Shown piece after piece: positions 10,361 through 23,327 of a stretch of DNA of 64,000 bases. The DNA comes from Trema orientale (Eukaryota; Streptophyta; Magnoliopsida; Rosales; Cannabaceae). The stretch covers positions 607,702 through 671,701 of the forward strand of contig JXTC01000079.1 in NCBI GenBank assembly GCA_002914845.1, in the 5' to 3' direction. Position 1 is the first letter of the stretch. Each line of letters starts with the position of its first letter. Position numbers and translations under genes: made by a program. The notes beneath the pieces were generated by a model, which worked only from the letters and a program-made list of their open reading frames with translations, searched no databases and was not told the DNA's origin.

Positions 10361-13300
10361 CTAAACCACAAAACGACAAAATAAAAAACAAAAGTAATAC
10401 AGGAGAACGACCAAAGCTTAAAAGTCCATGATATGGCAGCATATAACAGTTCATATGATTTAGTAATTGATTCAGGTGTGTTGATTCCACAAAATTTGGC
10501 TCCAAAATTTTAGGTGTGTGTAACATTATTATTTTACATTAAACGATCGAATATGGGGTATACTAATTCTATATAATCAAAATTAATAATTGTCAATGGT
10601 CAGGGTAGTCCTTTAACCATCCCGACATATTTGGACCTAAACTTATATGTATATGTATTCTTTGAATATTTGTCCAAGAATTTAGTACCTAACGAGAGAT
10701 GAGCAGACAATCCGGAAGATGCTCTTCCTTCTCTTTGATTGCACCTCTATGACCATGGGTATCTCTCCCTCGGCGAACATGAACGAGCTCGGGATTTCTC
10801 CTGCGATAACTTAGCTCTCTCACACTCTCTCTTTTTCTCTCTGTATCAGGTTAAGCACAGTTACTGTGTATGTAGTAGACATGTGGCTACTGTACAGATG
10901 CTTAGGAAAACTTTTCTCTTAAGTATTAGAGAGATATAAACCCTATTAGGCCTATTGGGCTTAACTGACTATTTAGTTAAATTATTGAAAAATTTAGGTG
11001 GATGACCAAAATTTTTAATTTGATCAAGTAGATGTCTACTTTTAAAATTTTATAGCTAAATGTCCAGGTATATATATTTTTACACTTAGTAGATACATAT
11101 ATCTACCAATTTTAGTTACTGTACTGAAATGCACTGGGTATATAATTTTTTATACTTGGTATATAAAATTTTACACTTGATATGTAAGCATATATACTGG
11201 ACATTTTGCTATAACGTTTGACAAAGGGACATTTACTGAAATTGGACCCAAAATTTGGTCATATTTCTATAAGCCCTTTAATTATTAGGCTATTTGTAAG
11301 CTAGATAGGGGACCTTATGGATTCAAGTAGTCTAAGCTACAATGGGCCAACTACCCACAATCTTAATTATGACTGAGCCTTATCCATTAATATTGTGGCA
11401 CTAATATTACACTCTTAGACTAAATGTCATATATTTTCTATGAAGCAAATTAACATTTTAATTAACTTGATCTATTTAGCATATATTATATATGTAGATA
11501 TACCCCCGACGCAATGTTGTACTAGTGAGGTAAAATTACCGTATTACTCCTTTAGTACATATTTACATTTGAGTTGCTATTTTTCATCTAATGGATAATA
11601 ATTGACTATGGTGTTTGTAACTACCCATATAAACACAATCAAATTCACAAAGTGAATACCTGGCATTTAGTTGTTATTATCCAAGTCCTTGAAAAAACTT
11701 AAAACGACATTGTATACATGGTGTCTAAATTATAAAAGGCATTCTCATCAATTCACAAATTTTATCTTCTAAAATATCAGAGTTCGAACCATATAATCGG
11801 AACTAGTTCTTTAGTAAGTCAAGAAGATAAAACTTATGAAAGCAAGTCTGACAATCACTAAGATTAAGATAATCTTGCAATAGTGCTAGATTAGTGAAAG
11901 ATAGAATATTGAGTTATGACACTTAACCTCAAATTTTATTTTCACTTAGTCTAGTACAATGCACTTATAACTTTCTTATAACGCATTAGTGTTTCTATCT
12001 GAAGTCAGACACTTCGATGATTAGAGACTTCATCAATCCCATTAAAATAGACAACACTACATTCTATAGCAAAATAAAGTATTCCATCTTTATTTGCAGA
12101 ATGTGAACTTTTTATTTAGACATAATGAAATAAAGAATTTAGTCTCCTATATATGAACACTTCACACGAACAATTATTTATTACTCATTATTAGTTATGG
12201 AAACTTTTAGATATTTGCATAATAGAAAACATAAACATCACATGTATATAATTGGGACATAATATGGAATTTATTAATAACAAATAGATAACACTTAAAT
12301 CTAATAAATATTGTTCAAAATGCCTAACAAAGAAACTGTTTTCTAAGGCATATTCCCAATAGCAACCTGCCGCCACCTGGTTCGCTACCGGTAGCTCAAA
12401 ACATTCGTGGGATAAAATCTGACACCGGCGCCGATTCTGGCCATTTTAATCCGTGAATCTAGACTTTTCCGACTCCTCTCGGCACGGGTAATCGTTTGGT
12501 AAGCATCCTATGACTCAATTTGACTCCGTTTGTGAACTGCCATGTTAGGTTGATTTTGGGTGTTAAGTTTGAACAGTAGCTTTTCAATCCGATCATTAAC
12601 TTGACTTGAAAATGTCATATTTATAATGTATTCGTGAAGTGGTGAAAAATGACATATATATTGACTATGTTTCATAACGAGCACGTAAAACGTGATCAAA
12701 TGGCTCAGGATTTGCCTCATTTTATATGTTGGGGGTCGGATTTCGACTCGAATATCTAACCTAGCTATTTTGGGTATTAAGAATTCAGTGGAGAAGACGA
12801 TGAGGACTGAGGAGTGATTCGCAAGGGAGATGGTGAAGTGGCAGCCTCTGATTGGGTCCGGTTAAGAGAGCGAGATAGGAGCAAAGCACTTTGATTCTAG
12901 TAATTGATTTGGGTAATCCATTTGGGAATTTTTCGATGTCCAAACCGGTTTGGGTAATCGAGTCTTAGTGGGAGTTTGGCAATAAGGCATTATAGGCTTC
13001 AAAGAAAATATTTAACATCCAATATTCTCTTTCCTTTCTTTCCAGTAAAGTGTAAAATTTCAATTGATAACAAGGAGATTGTTGACGCCGAAGTAGAAGC
13101 AACAGTGGTAGGAAAAATATTCGCTTTTATTTTTTTTTCTTTTTGAGTTTTTCTTTTTTCTTCATATTTTTTAATTTCCTTAAACACTTTATTCTTTTCT
13201 TTAGGAAACTCTAGAGAGAGGAGAGAGGATAGAGATGTGGAGTTGTAGAAGAGAGGAGGGGCTGAGGGCACTATGTTGGCTTGTCTCCAGTTTACACAGT

Positions 13301-14430
13301 AAAAGGAAAAAATTGTGTGTATTTTATGTACACTAGCATAGATGCCTAAAGTAAAGTCAAGGCATAGAGCTTCATCAAATGCCAAGTCAAACCGCTCCTA
13401 CATATACGTTTATTTCTAATACGTTTTCAGTCTTACATAAGTAGCCTATGGTTAATTGGCAACCCACACCGTCTATTAAAAAGTACATTGCCACACAAAC
13501 TAATACGTAGTCGAGCGTAATCATAGAATACGAAATAAAGGTAGTATTTTCTTTTATTTATGGTATGAATGTACTGTTTACCTTTTTTGCTTGGAGAGTA
13601 TATTGCTTACTTACACAATAGAAAATAATTTTAGAAAGTTATAATTAGTAAAATTAGAAAAAAGGAAAATAACCAATATTAATTTTCCATTCTTTGTTCT
13701 AACATTTTTTTTTTTATATAAAATGGCCTCTCAAGGGAATAATATTAATAAAAGCTAAAAAACTTCAATTACAATACAAGAACAGTATTTAAAAAAAAAA
13801 ATTACAAAAATAGATGATTACAATTTCAAATTCCTAAAGAAAGATATGAAAAATGGATCACAAACACAACAATAACAAGATTGTGAGTTACCATAATTCA
13901 TAATTCTTTAAGAGAAGAAGATAGCAAGGACCACTAGTAAATAATTGCCTTCACCTGCTACGGGATTGCGTTCTTGCAGGTAGAGTGCTGTGATTCCAAT
14001 ATCAGCTGTGATTCTAATACCAAATGTGATTCACGCCTACTGAAAAAGAAAACTAACTTATCTGCATTACAAATCTAAATTCAAAGAAAAAATTCTCAGA
14101 CTTAAGATCTAATAAATAGAACTAAAAAGCCACACAAATAAAAAATTTGGTGGTATTATAACCATATTTAAATCCGAACTTATTATAAAAATAAAGAAAA
14201 AAAAAATGGAAATATCCCTCGTCCCCAAAGAAGACCGAGCAGGAGAAGTAAGGAGGAGGAGAGGCCGGAAAAGGAGATCAAAGCACTTCCTCTCCGTCTC
14301 TTGTGAAAACAGTCTGACAAAGATTTTTTGAGAGAGAGTGAAAGAAAAAGATGCTAGGTGGTTTTTATTATTATTATTATTTTTTTATTTTTTTTATTTT
14401 TAAGGGATCCTTTCTTTTGGCCCTGTGTCG
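10070..14430. other. Long intergenic stretch, no gene recognised
   Basis: About 4.4 kb of AT-rich DNA between MATH1 and MATH2. It contains an (AT)n run at 10317-10360 and a few GC-richer islands near 10690-10830, 12360-12500 and 12780-12960 that carry no convincing exon. The longest frame (13385-12999, minus) is low complexity and was rejected. The islands may be remnants of transposable elements too diverged to name. Confidence 0.35.
10317..10360. repeat. (AT)n microsatellite
   Basis: Uninterrupted AT dinucleotide run of more than 20 units. Confidence 0.97.
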
Positions 14431-14433
14431 TGA

Positions 14434-14505
14434 ATTATTTTTGTTCCAACATATTTGAACTCAGACATTTATTTTTGTTCCAACATATTTGAACTCAGAC
14501 ATTTA
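14434..14505. repeat. Tandem duplication, about 35 bp x 2
   Basis: The phrase TTTTTGTTCCAACATATTTG plus GAACTCAGACATTTA is repeated directly without spacer. Confidence 0.85.
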
Positions 14506-14514
14506 AGTTCTCAT

Positions 14515-15282
14515 TAATTGGAAATAAATTTAAAAGGCAGTATTTACCGGATATTCTACTAAGGTCATGTTTGGTTGGTGGAATGGAATAGAGATGGTAA
14601 TGGGAATTGTAATAAAGTGGAATTGAAATGGGAATAGAAATGATATTTCATTGTTTGGTTGATTTAGTAGAATAAAATGGAATAAGTTTTATATTGACCA
14701 AAATGTCCTTAGTTTTAGATGTCCTAGTAGGGCAAAAAAGAAAAGTAATGTTTCCAAAATATGGATAAAATAGTGGAATGGTGATTCCATAGTTTTTTCG
14801 ATGGAATTATAGTTCCATCAAATAATGGAACTTTGATTCCATAGGAATCATTATTCCTTTGTTCAATGTCAAAGCAAACAATGGAATAAGAATGATGATT
14901 TCATTCCCAAATTCATTCCCTTATACCAAACATGCCATAAGTGTTATTTTGTTCAATTGGAAAATCAATTTGACAACTGATTCAATAAAATAAAATCAAA
15001 TATTCTTAATTTGTATTTCTAACCTAAAACTTGGGGATCAAGATAACTGAGAAAATATTTGAACTAGATAAAATATTTTTAATTTAATTGGAAATAAATT
15101 TAAAGGGCAATATTTACCGGATATTCTACTAAGTGTTATTTTGTTCAATTGGAAAATCAATTTGACAACTGATTAAATAAAATAAAATCAAATATTCTTA
15201 ATTTGTATTTCTAACTTAAAACTTGGGGATCAGGATAACTGAGAAAATATTTGAACTAGATAAAATATTTTTAATTTAATTT
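14515..15282. repeat. Tandem duplication, about 200 bp x 2, one copy MITE-filled
   Basis: Both copies run from 'attggaaataaatttaaa' through 'tatttaccggatattctac', 'tgttattttgttcaattgg' and 'aacttggggatca' to 'aaaatatttttaattta'. They differ by a few substitutions. Copy 1 contains the 375-bp MITE at 14563-14937. Copy 2 has the empty site at 15130-15132. Confidence 0.9.
14563..14937. mobile_element. Tourist-like (PIF/Harbinger-type) MITE
   Basis: The terminal inverted repeats are GGTCATGTTTGG at the left and TGGCATGTTTGG read inward from the right. TAA target duplications flank it at 14560-14562 and 14938-14940. The interior is rich in 'ggaatgg/ccattcc' words and has no coding frame. The three-base TAA duplication is characteristic of PIF/Harbinger-type MITEs. 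The unoccupied site in the neighbouring direct repeat fixes both ends. Confidence 0.9.
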
Positions 15283-15289
15283 CTAATCT

Positions 15290-17160
15290 GATAAATGATT
15301 TGTTCCGAATTGAATTTGATAAAATTTAAACCAATCAATCCCAAATTAGGGATGCCCTTTTAGGGGTGATAAAGCATGTATACGAATCCTAAAAATTGCT
15401 AAAGTTTAATGATTCTAGACAGCTTCTATTTTATGGAAAAATAAATAAAAAAATAGAAGTGTAAAGAGCACGTACCTTTCAGTGTCAGTTTTATCTCGGT
15501 GCAAAAAATAAAGTACGGCACAATGGTAATTTTGAAATAAAATTAATTGAAAGCTGAGTAGCCTGATATGATATGATTGTATGAAATTTAAATTATTGTG
15601 TTTGATTAGGCACTGAAATATTATTTATAATTCTTAGGAATGTCATAAAATAGTATTTGGTTGCACATATATAGAAATGTGCTAATTTTTAATATACTTT
15701 GATAGAGATCAAATAGTCATATTTGTGCATAATAACAATAACAATTATTTTTAAAATAATTACAAATTCTAATTTGTTAAAGAAATCATATATTTTGATG
15801 TGGAATCATGGTTTTAATTATGGTTAATATAAAATCTGGTTTGAGTTTACTTAATTATGTGTATCTTCAGTGTTTCATATTTGTCAAAAAAATACAAAAC
15901 TCACAGCAAATATGAGAAGTTTTCAGATTCTCATTTACATGCCCATATACTCCCATTCTATAGGAATGTATTGATAACAAGATTACAATTTCATAAATAC
16001 TATACAATCTACAATAATATTATAAACTAATTTTAAAGTATTACGCCACTTTAAATACACATCCTTCTAATTTAATTTAAGAGAAATGTTAAATGCACTT
16101 TCTTTCTCACTATCTTTTACACTCTCTAGTTTAACTGTCTGATATGTGGATTCCACTATCTAGTTTAATATTTTAATAATGCAACTATGATGTCTGATAC
16201 GTTGATTCTACTATCCAATTTAATATTTTAATAATGCAACAAATCATAGTGAAATCCAGTATCATAGAGACTTGTATCATTTATGATTCAGATTTGGAGA
16301 GTTTGTTACTATCGTTGATTGAATTTTGTAAAAAAAATTTTGCTGAATCATTCAAAAGTGCTAATATATATAATGAATAATCAAAACGAGTCATTGAAAA
16401 TCTCTCATAATTCTTCATGAAGTTTCTTTATCCAAGATCATTGGCGGAGATCGCTTTTGCTACAATATTTTTGAAGTTTTTTTTTTTGGCTTATAAATTG
16501 ATTTCCCAATTCTCATTACAAGAGGTTATATGTAACCCGATTTGTTATTATAATCTTTATTTGAGTTTACTTAAATTATTTACAAAGAAGAAAGGAAAAA
16601 AAAAAAAAGAAAAAAAAACGAGCCTTAGTGAAAAAAAAAAAAAGAAAAAAGCCGAGCCTTAGTGCTTATCAAGTAGACTTGTCATTATTGAATTTTCCCA
16701 AATACAAGTCAACCCGTGATCATTTTCATTATTGAGGAACTTTGAAATCTCTAATTTATCCTTTGTCAACGAAAATATATTCCTTAAAACACCTATTCTT
16801 CGACCCGCCCGCCGCCCCCAATTAATTCAGCTAAGAGTATCAAAACAAAAGCATAATTTTTTTTTTTTTTTGAAAGGAAAAGCATAATTTATTATAGTAA
16901 TTAGAACCTCTAAATTCGGACTTGAAAACTTAGCAAAAACTACTTTGACCAAGTATCTATCATTAACCAAATTAGAAGGTTTATTCTAAATGACGTACTT
17001 ATAAACCCTTTGGCCATTGGATTTAGATAGCCAACTCTTCCTACTAGTAGATGACGAGAATAAACTTTCGAGCCATTTTACAACGAAACGATAAATTACT
17101 CATAGAAGTCAAAGTGTTGATTGAAGCAACATCTTGAATGAAAAACAGAAAAACAACATT
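15290..17160. other. Intergenic downstream of MATH2, no gene seen
   Basis: AT-rich sequence with a direct repeat of about 50 bp in two copies at 16136-16240 (units starting tgtctgata), and A-rich runs near 16590-16650. The frame at 16417-16662 ends in a lysine run from poly-A and is not credible as a gene. Confidence 0.35.
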
Positions 17161-17162
17161 GA

Positions 17163-19468
17163 CTATTCTAGTGTAACTAAACCAAGAACTTGAACCTCTG
17201 CTTCTATTAGGCATGCATCACCCACCAGAAAACCATTTTCTGGATCTTTGAATTTCGTCAGTGACATGAACTCACGAAAACCCCGAGCAGCAGAACTAAA
17301 CAGTTTGCTATCTGAAAAATAAATAAATGAATCCCAAAAGCTGATAGTTACATTTATTATGATCATAACAGCAAGAACAAAAAACTACAGCAACAACTCA
17401 GATAAAAGTCAAGATTTTTACTTTTAGTTAAGAGCATATACTCTTTAGTTTTTCCAGGACAAGGAAAATGGTGGAAAAACATTGAATTAAGAGTTGTGTA
17501 ATCTCACCACTGCGTTTAAAATGGTTGCCATTCTTTTTGTCTTCCATTCTGAAGGTGTAATGCACAAGAAGTTTAGTGCCAGCTGGAAGAGTTGAAGTAT
17601 CCACATTAAGATAGAGTGATATGATATTGTTGATCTTATTGCCTTCGGGTTGGTATCCTTTTGGATAGAACAAAACCCTCCTGAAAAAGACCCAACAAAA
17701 CAGAATTAGACCAAATCAACAAATTAACCGAATGACATGTTCATCCAATTAGTACTCATAATCAGTTGTCAGCAGCATATACATAATGTAGACATACCAT
17801 TTGTAGTCTCCACCTACAAAGAACTCAGTTTCACATCTTAATGTTACTTTTGAGATATTAGGGAAACTCCAAGCAGCCTTGTACGTTGCCGGTTTGTTTA
17901 TCAGTGATAAACACTCTGCTTTTGATGTGGTTTTGACGACAAAAACCTCGACGCCGAAACTACATGTGTCATTTACAAGGTAACCATTGTATGGATTGTT
18001 AAATGTTTCGAGGTCTATGAATTTGACGACACCCCATTGTGTCTTCATACAATGGAATCGCCTTACCGTGGCATCTGCACATCTCAGGAGGTAATAGGGA
18101 AGAGGTTAAGAACAAAGAAACACAGCAACCAAGCTGGCCAAGTAATCTTGGTTCTTAAAAGGGTACATTATTAATTTATTATGTGTCATGTAGTACATCA
18201 CATTTGGATGTCTCCTAATGAAAGGGCACTGAATTTACTTGAAAAGAGATGAGAATTTGAAGGACTACAAGGATAAGAAACAAGATTCATCAACATTATT
18301 AATTAGTGTTCACCAAACGGAGGATAAAGAAGCAAGTTCACTCTAAACAAGGTTGGCAGGGCTACTTGGGATAAAGCTTGATCCCAAGTAGCTATTATTT
18401 GATGCAAAAGACAGAGATCAAATTAAGAAGTTTTACTTAAATATTCAAAATTAAAAGGGTTGGAAGAAGCTACCTTGGGGACCAACATACTTGTCACGAA
18501 TCTGATCGAAAACAAAGAAGTTAAACATGGCATTAACTTCCCAACCAGCAGGGAGAGTACTTGTTTCCACTATTTCCAAGTAGACAGAAATATGATCATG
18601 TCCATCTTTGGTCTTGTCCCCAGTTGGGTATATCGAAAAGTTCCTATTTCACAGTCACAACTCAACTAGTAAGCATAACAAATTTAGAGTTTTTCCACAA
18701 GTCACTTATTACAACAATTATCCTCTACAAAAACGTATTGAGAGCCGATCTACTTAGATTACTCTAATCTTCGGCTTTTATCACACTTTGACATCAATTA
18801 ATGCATGATATAAAATGATCAAATATGTCTATAGACATACCAAAAAAATCAAAAATTAAAAAAAAAAAAGAAAGAGAAAGAGAACACACCATTTGTAGCC
18901 CCCTGCTTCAAACTCAGAGCTGAATTTCTCCATGGGAGCTTTCGAAAGTGTCGAAAAGGGATTAATTTTGAGCAAATGGTGGCTCGGCAGAGCATCCCTT
19001 CCTAAAAATTACCGTAACAAAAGTGAGAGAATCTTTGTCTTAAAACTATAAATAAATAAATAAATAAATAAGAAAGAGTAACCTTAACGTGTAGTCAAAA
19101 TAAATACTCGATCTGTAAAAGAAACAGAGAAGACATATGGTACCATGTAGTACGGCGGGAAGAGGTCCAGATGATTTGGTGGTCTCCGGAGAAGGAGGAG
19201 AAGATATTCCGGTGACACTTCCGCTTTGGGGTGAAGCATCAGCCGGAAAAGGAAAACTACTCGTGTCCGGAGGAGGCGCCGCCGGCTCTTGCGGCGGAGA
19301 AGAAGGAGCAGTTCGGAAGCCAGAGTCGTAATTTTGGTTACATTGGTTGGAAAAATGATCTGCGGAGAGGAATGTATCAGATGGAGGAAGAGGAGGCAGT
19401 GATGAAGAAGAAGAAGAAGAAGTCTCTGTATTTTTGTTGGTGTTTTGGGAAGAGAAAGGAGATGCCAT
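17163..19468 (-). CDS. MATH2: double MATH-domain (TRAF-like) protein
   Basis: Six exons (19468-19144, 19001-18890, 18643-18474, 18074-17798, 17680-17508, 17311-17163) give an uninterrupted 401-aa frame with canonical GT-AG sites. The start ATG at 19468 gives MASPFSSQ, matching MATH3; an in-frame TTG further upstream is ignored. Residues 1-108 are a low-complexity Ser/Pro tail with the motif FLSADHFSN and GFRTAPSSPP. The first MATH domain spans about residues 110-250 (FEAGGYKW, GWEVNAMFNFFVFDQIRDKY, YNGYLVNDTCSFGVEVFVVK). The second spans about 260-401 (FVGGDYKW, KFKDPENGFLVGDAC). It probably acts as a peptide-binding adaptor, as for other TRAF-like MATH proteins; no partner can be named. Confidence 0.9.
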
Positions 19469-19474
19469 TAGCAA

Positions 19475-20830
19475 TCAGTGAACTCTGTTACTTCAGCTGA
19501 GGAAGAAGAGTAATCAAAGATCTTGACTGCTAAGACTCTCAAAAGATGTTTCAGCTGTACATGATTATTTGCTATTTGCTTTGTTGTTTTATATGCATCG
19601 TATCACAATCGCATTGGTTTTCCTCTCAGTCTCACTGTATGCTTTACTCTCCCTTTTAGTCCATTTACTTCTCTAGTCAATAGACTTTTTTTTTTCTTTC
19701 TTTTTTTTTTTCCCACTCTTTTGTGATAGTGACATTATTTTTTGGTTTTTTTAATAATAACTTTATTTTATTTTATTGTATTTTTTTGCTGCAATAATGA
19801 CTTTATTTTTTGTCACTATAATAAAAATTGTTTTTTAGGAAAATAATAAGGATTTTTTGAGAAAAGTATACATAAACATTAATATTAATTTAGAGAAGAA
19901 AAGATAGTTAGATATAGAAATAGGCACATTCCTGGACTGGTTCGAAATTTTGACATGATAGAAGCAGTTAAGACTCTAAATAAGCGCCCTTGTTACTATG
20001 CTACTATCGTCGGTGGTAAATAACTTTTATTTAATTTCTTAATTAAATTAAAAAATTTAAATAAATAAAGAATATATATTTACATAAATTAATTTCTAAT
20101 TATTTTAGGGATTAAATACTATTGGAAAGAATTTTAAAATTTTAAAACACTCTTTTTATGGAGTGTTACACATTTTGTAAATAGAGAATCTCTCTGCATA
20201 TAACACATAGAGCAATCCCACTAATCCCACTAAATAAATATATATTTATCTAGGGGATTGCTTTGGTACATCAAACCTAAATGGGTATTTTTCTTTCATT
20301 AAATTATCTTTAAAAGGAAAAATATTCGGTACTTTTTTGTTTAGATAGAAAAAAAGTAACGTGAATTTTAAAAAAGTGAGAAATTTTTCTTTGCACTTGG
20401 AGAAAATAACTTTTTAAGAGAAGTTAAGAGCATACAATTTTTGTATGAGTCTTGAGTGATCATTATTCTCTAGAGAAAAATAAAATACGTAATTAAATTA
20501 AAAGCTAAATGACAAGAATTTCTTCTTGTTATTATTTTAGTTTTTAATTTCATATTTTTTGAGTTCTTCTCTTGAGTATACAAGGTCTCCACACAATGAG
20601 TTCGGTATAGAAATCGGGTCAAAAACTGGAAGACGTTAGAGTGGAATAACTTGCATCATTTTTCTATCAGTATCGATATTGGTCTTTTAGCAGTAACATT
20701 TTTTCCTTCTAATTTTACGGGTTCGATTTTATTATTTCTGCTGTGATGTATGTATATTCGATATTAGGTTCCTAGATTTTTTTCAAAAATCAATATTTAT
20801 TACCTCACATGTTATATAGTAATAACCAAC
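19475..20830. other. MATH2 upstream region, no gene seen
   Basis: AT-rich, with T-runs near 19690-19790. It presumably contains the MATH2 promoter in its first few hundred bases. No domain-bearing frame was found. Confidence 0.4.
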
Positions 20831-20868
20831 ATCGTTGACAAGATAACCATTGTAAGGATTGTTAAATG
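20831..20868 (-). pseudogene. MATH exon 4 micro-fragment
   Basis: Read on the minus strand these bases give FNNPYNGYLVND, the most conserved word of MATH exon 4. No flanking MATH sequence was recognised. It is a relic of a further array member, probably destroyed when the adjacent FAR1-like sequence or other repeats arrived. Confidence 0.7.
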
Positions 20869-20967
20869 AATTTAACAATTAGCTAGTAAATTGTTAGGAA
20901 AAAAGGAACATTTTATAACATAAAATTCTGGGCCTTATATACATGTCACCCATTTTAGGCGTTATTT

Positions 20968-21525
20968 GGGAAATCACTTATTTTGAAACGATGGTATAGG
21001 AATGTAAAGAATTTGTTACAATTGGCAAATTTACAAGTTTCAGATAATCAATGAGATCTCATGGATATGTCAAAGTATGGACCCGTAAACTCTGACTATA
21101 CCTTGATGAACTACTATGCTTCCAGAATTGAGAGCTCCTTCAGGTTGGAAAAAGATGAAATTGCTAGACTCACAGTTTTTTTTAGATTAGAATTTTAAAA
21201 AACGTCCTTAGGCACCAATGATGATCAAGTTATACCAAGTAGACACCGTGATAATCCTAACATTATCAAGGATCTAGTAACAATCAAAACAAAGGGGACA
21301 AGACATATTGGCTCCTCCACATATGGTAGTATTCGACCTAGGTCAAGTGGAACTATTAAGAAATCAAGGTTATATAGGATTTGTTACGATGTAGGCCATA
21401 ATACTCGTAACTATCAATCCCGTCCTATGAGAAGGACTAATGGTGGTGCATTAACCAGTTACAATGCTTCGGATGTTGCAACAGTTAATTCCCATGACTA
21501 TATGATAAATGAATCAACCTAAGAT
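20968..21525 (+). pseudogene. FAR1/MULE-like transposase C-terminus relic
   Basis: The frame starts KSLILKRWYRNVKNL and, after a TGA, continues DLMDMSKYGPVNSDYTLMNY and SRIESSFRLEKDEIARL. After a further shift it reads IKTKGTRHIGS and SRLYRICYDVGHNTRN. The last segment corresponds to the CX2CX4HX4C knuckle that ends FAR1-related proteins and their MULE relatives, but two of its cysteines are tyrosine here (LYRIC and TRNY). Stops, frame changes and lost ligands show it is dead. Confidence 0.6.
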
Positions 21526-21539
21526 TCGATCCATTTAAC

Positions 21540-22700
21540 AAATTTTATGTAGTGACTTCTATGATGACTTTCATTTACTATACTTGTACTAAACATATCT
21601 TATTTCAGATGTTCATGTACTTCCACAATAAACCTTTCTAATCTTCCATCATATATCCTCAAGTTTTTGGATTATTTGCTATGTCTTATTCTATGTTTGT
21701 AATATGTGCCTTATTTTCTTTTTCATTTTTGTTAAAAATAAGTTTCATTTTTTATTGAAAATAAGTTTCGGTCACAAATCCTCAAATCTTTTTATCAATT
21801 CATATGTCTTACTTTATATGATTCTTTGTTACATTTAAATCAAATCACTTATTTCCTTTTTACTATTTTGTATGACTTTTTTTTATGTCATTATGTTTTC
21901 AATATGAAAATTACATTTCATACATCATAGTGCAAAACCCTGCTTCTAAAGTTGGACAGATCTAACCTATTTTGGCTATGTTTTGCTTGAAAACTACAAC
22001 TCTCAGCATCTATGTTTCTCATTTCTTGTGAGAGTTATCACCGTTGTTCACATGTTTGGTCTAATGTGACACTGGTTATTTTTCCATGATCTTTATTGCC
22101 AAATTATGATCCAATTGGAGGTTTCCCACTCTTTTATATATGCAATTACGTTTCTACCCTCACTAATACATGTGAAAATACAAGATACCCCATACTTACT
22201 CAGTTGCAATTACCCATACAACTCTAATGACCGGTAAGGGAGAATGTTTTTAGGCAATTAAAATACATAAAATCGGCTAAGAATGGTCAAAGAAAGATCT
22301 TTCGTCAGGTTGTGGGACCTACATCTCATTTTTTATCCGTGGGCCCCTCCTCAAACGTGACTGGTACCCTTATCTGGTCAAATGGGACAACATCCCTAGC
22401 CTACAATATATGTTTATATCCATTTCATAATTAAAAAAATGAAATCTTTTGTAACTAATAATTGGCGAATTCATAAGTTCAATACATGTATAGGATATGT
22501 CTATAGTCCCATAAATGTAAATTTGGGCATTGGTACCCCTAAGTAAGAAACAGAAAGGCACATTTTCGATGCCCATGCTCCTCGAAAATTCCTTCATGCA
22601 TGCTTCCCAAAATCTACTTTTTTTTACTCATGTATAAATTTTTATTTATTTAGGGCTATAACATTCTCCTTAGAACATGTAATACTTTTACTTTAGACAC
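21540..22700. other. Intergenic, no gene seen
   Basis: T-rich and A-rich anonymous DNA downstream of the FAR1-like relic. No repeat boundary or coding exon was recognised. Confidence 0.3.
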
Positions 22701-22704
22701 TATC

Positions 22705-22910
22705 AAGATTTAAAAAAAAAAACTATCTATAGGTATTTTTTTTAGTCGTTAGATCATTATTTCACGGTTATAATGATTTGAGTAGTTAAAAAAATAAATA
22801 AATACTCTCTATTTAATACTCTTTCTGTATCTTTTTACCAAGAAAAAAGGTATAAATGAATTTTAATAGGATAAAACAATATATATTAAAAAAAGTAACC
22901 TAATGCATTG
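22705..22910. mobile_element. Small MITE, family with TCGTTAGAT motif
   Basis: Contains CTATAGGTATTTTTTTTAG followed by TCGTTAGATCATT, then 'gagtagttaaaaaaataaataaatac'. The same order occurs at 48028-48240, and similar ends occur in reverse at 50838-51045. Exact ends are uncertain. Confidence 0.5.
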
Positions 22911-23327
22911 GTCCCCATATACATATATATTATTTAAGTAGATCATGGTGGCATGCTAATAAATCTCTTTAGTGAACAATTGAGATGCGTCAGTTGTGTC
23001 CAGCGTATCAAGCCTCTAAATTTCGTTCCCGCTCCAAACCCCCTTTCACTTTTCTCAACCACGAAATTCCGTTGTACGTACCATCACAATTCACTCGTAC
23101 ATATATACAACTTTAAGCCACAATTAGCAACACCATATGTAAATAAGCTTATAGCAAAATTCAATAAAGGGAGAAAAAGGATAAGTTAAAGGGGTTTAAA
23201 AAAATAGAGAAAAACGTGACGGGCACACCGCACACCCAAGTTTTGAGGAGGAAAAATGCGGAACTTTCAAACAATATTACAAGCTAAACTGTAATTTGGT
23301 CCAAATAAATACTAAAGACATTTTTCA

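Noticed and set aside
12999-13385. 128-aa minus-strand frame
   Set aside because: Middle is Lys/Glu run from low-complexity DNA; no similarity recognised and no splice partners.
16417-16662. 81-aa plus-strand frame
   Set aside because: Ends in lysine runs produced by poly-A; not a credible protein.
19137-19500. Plus-strand frames over MATH2 exon 1
   Set aside because: Shadows of the Ser/Pro-rich minus-strand exon, which is supported by paralogues and splice phase.
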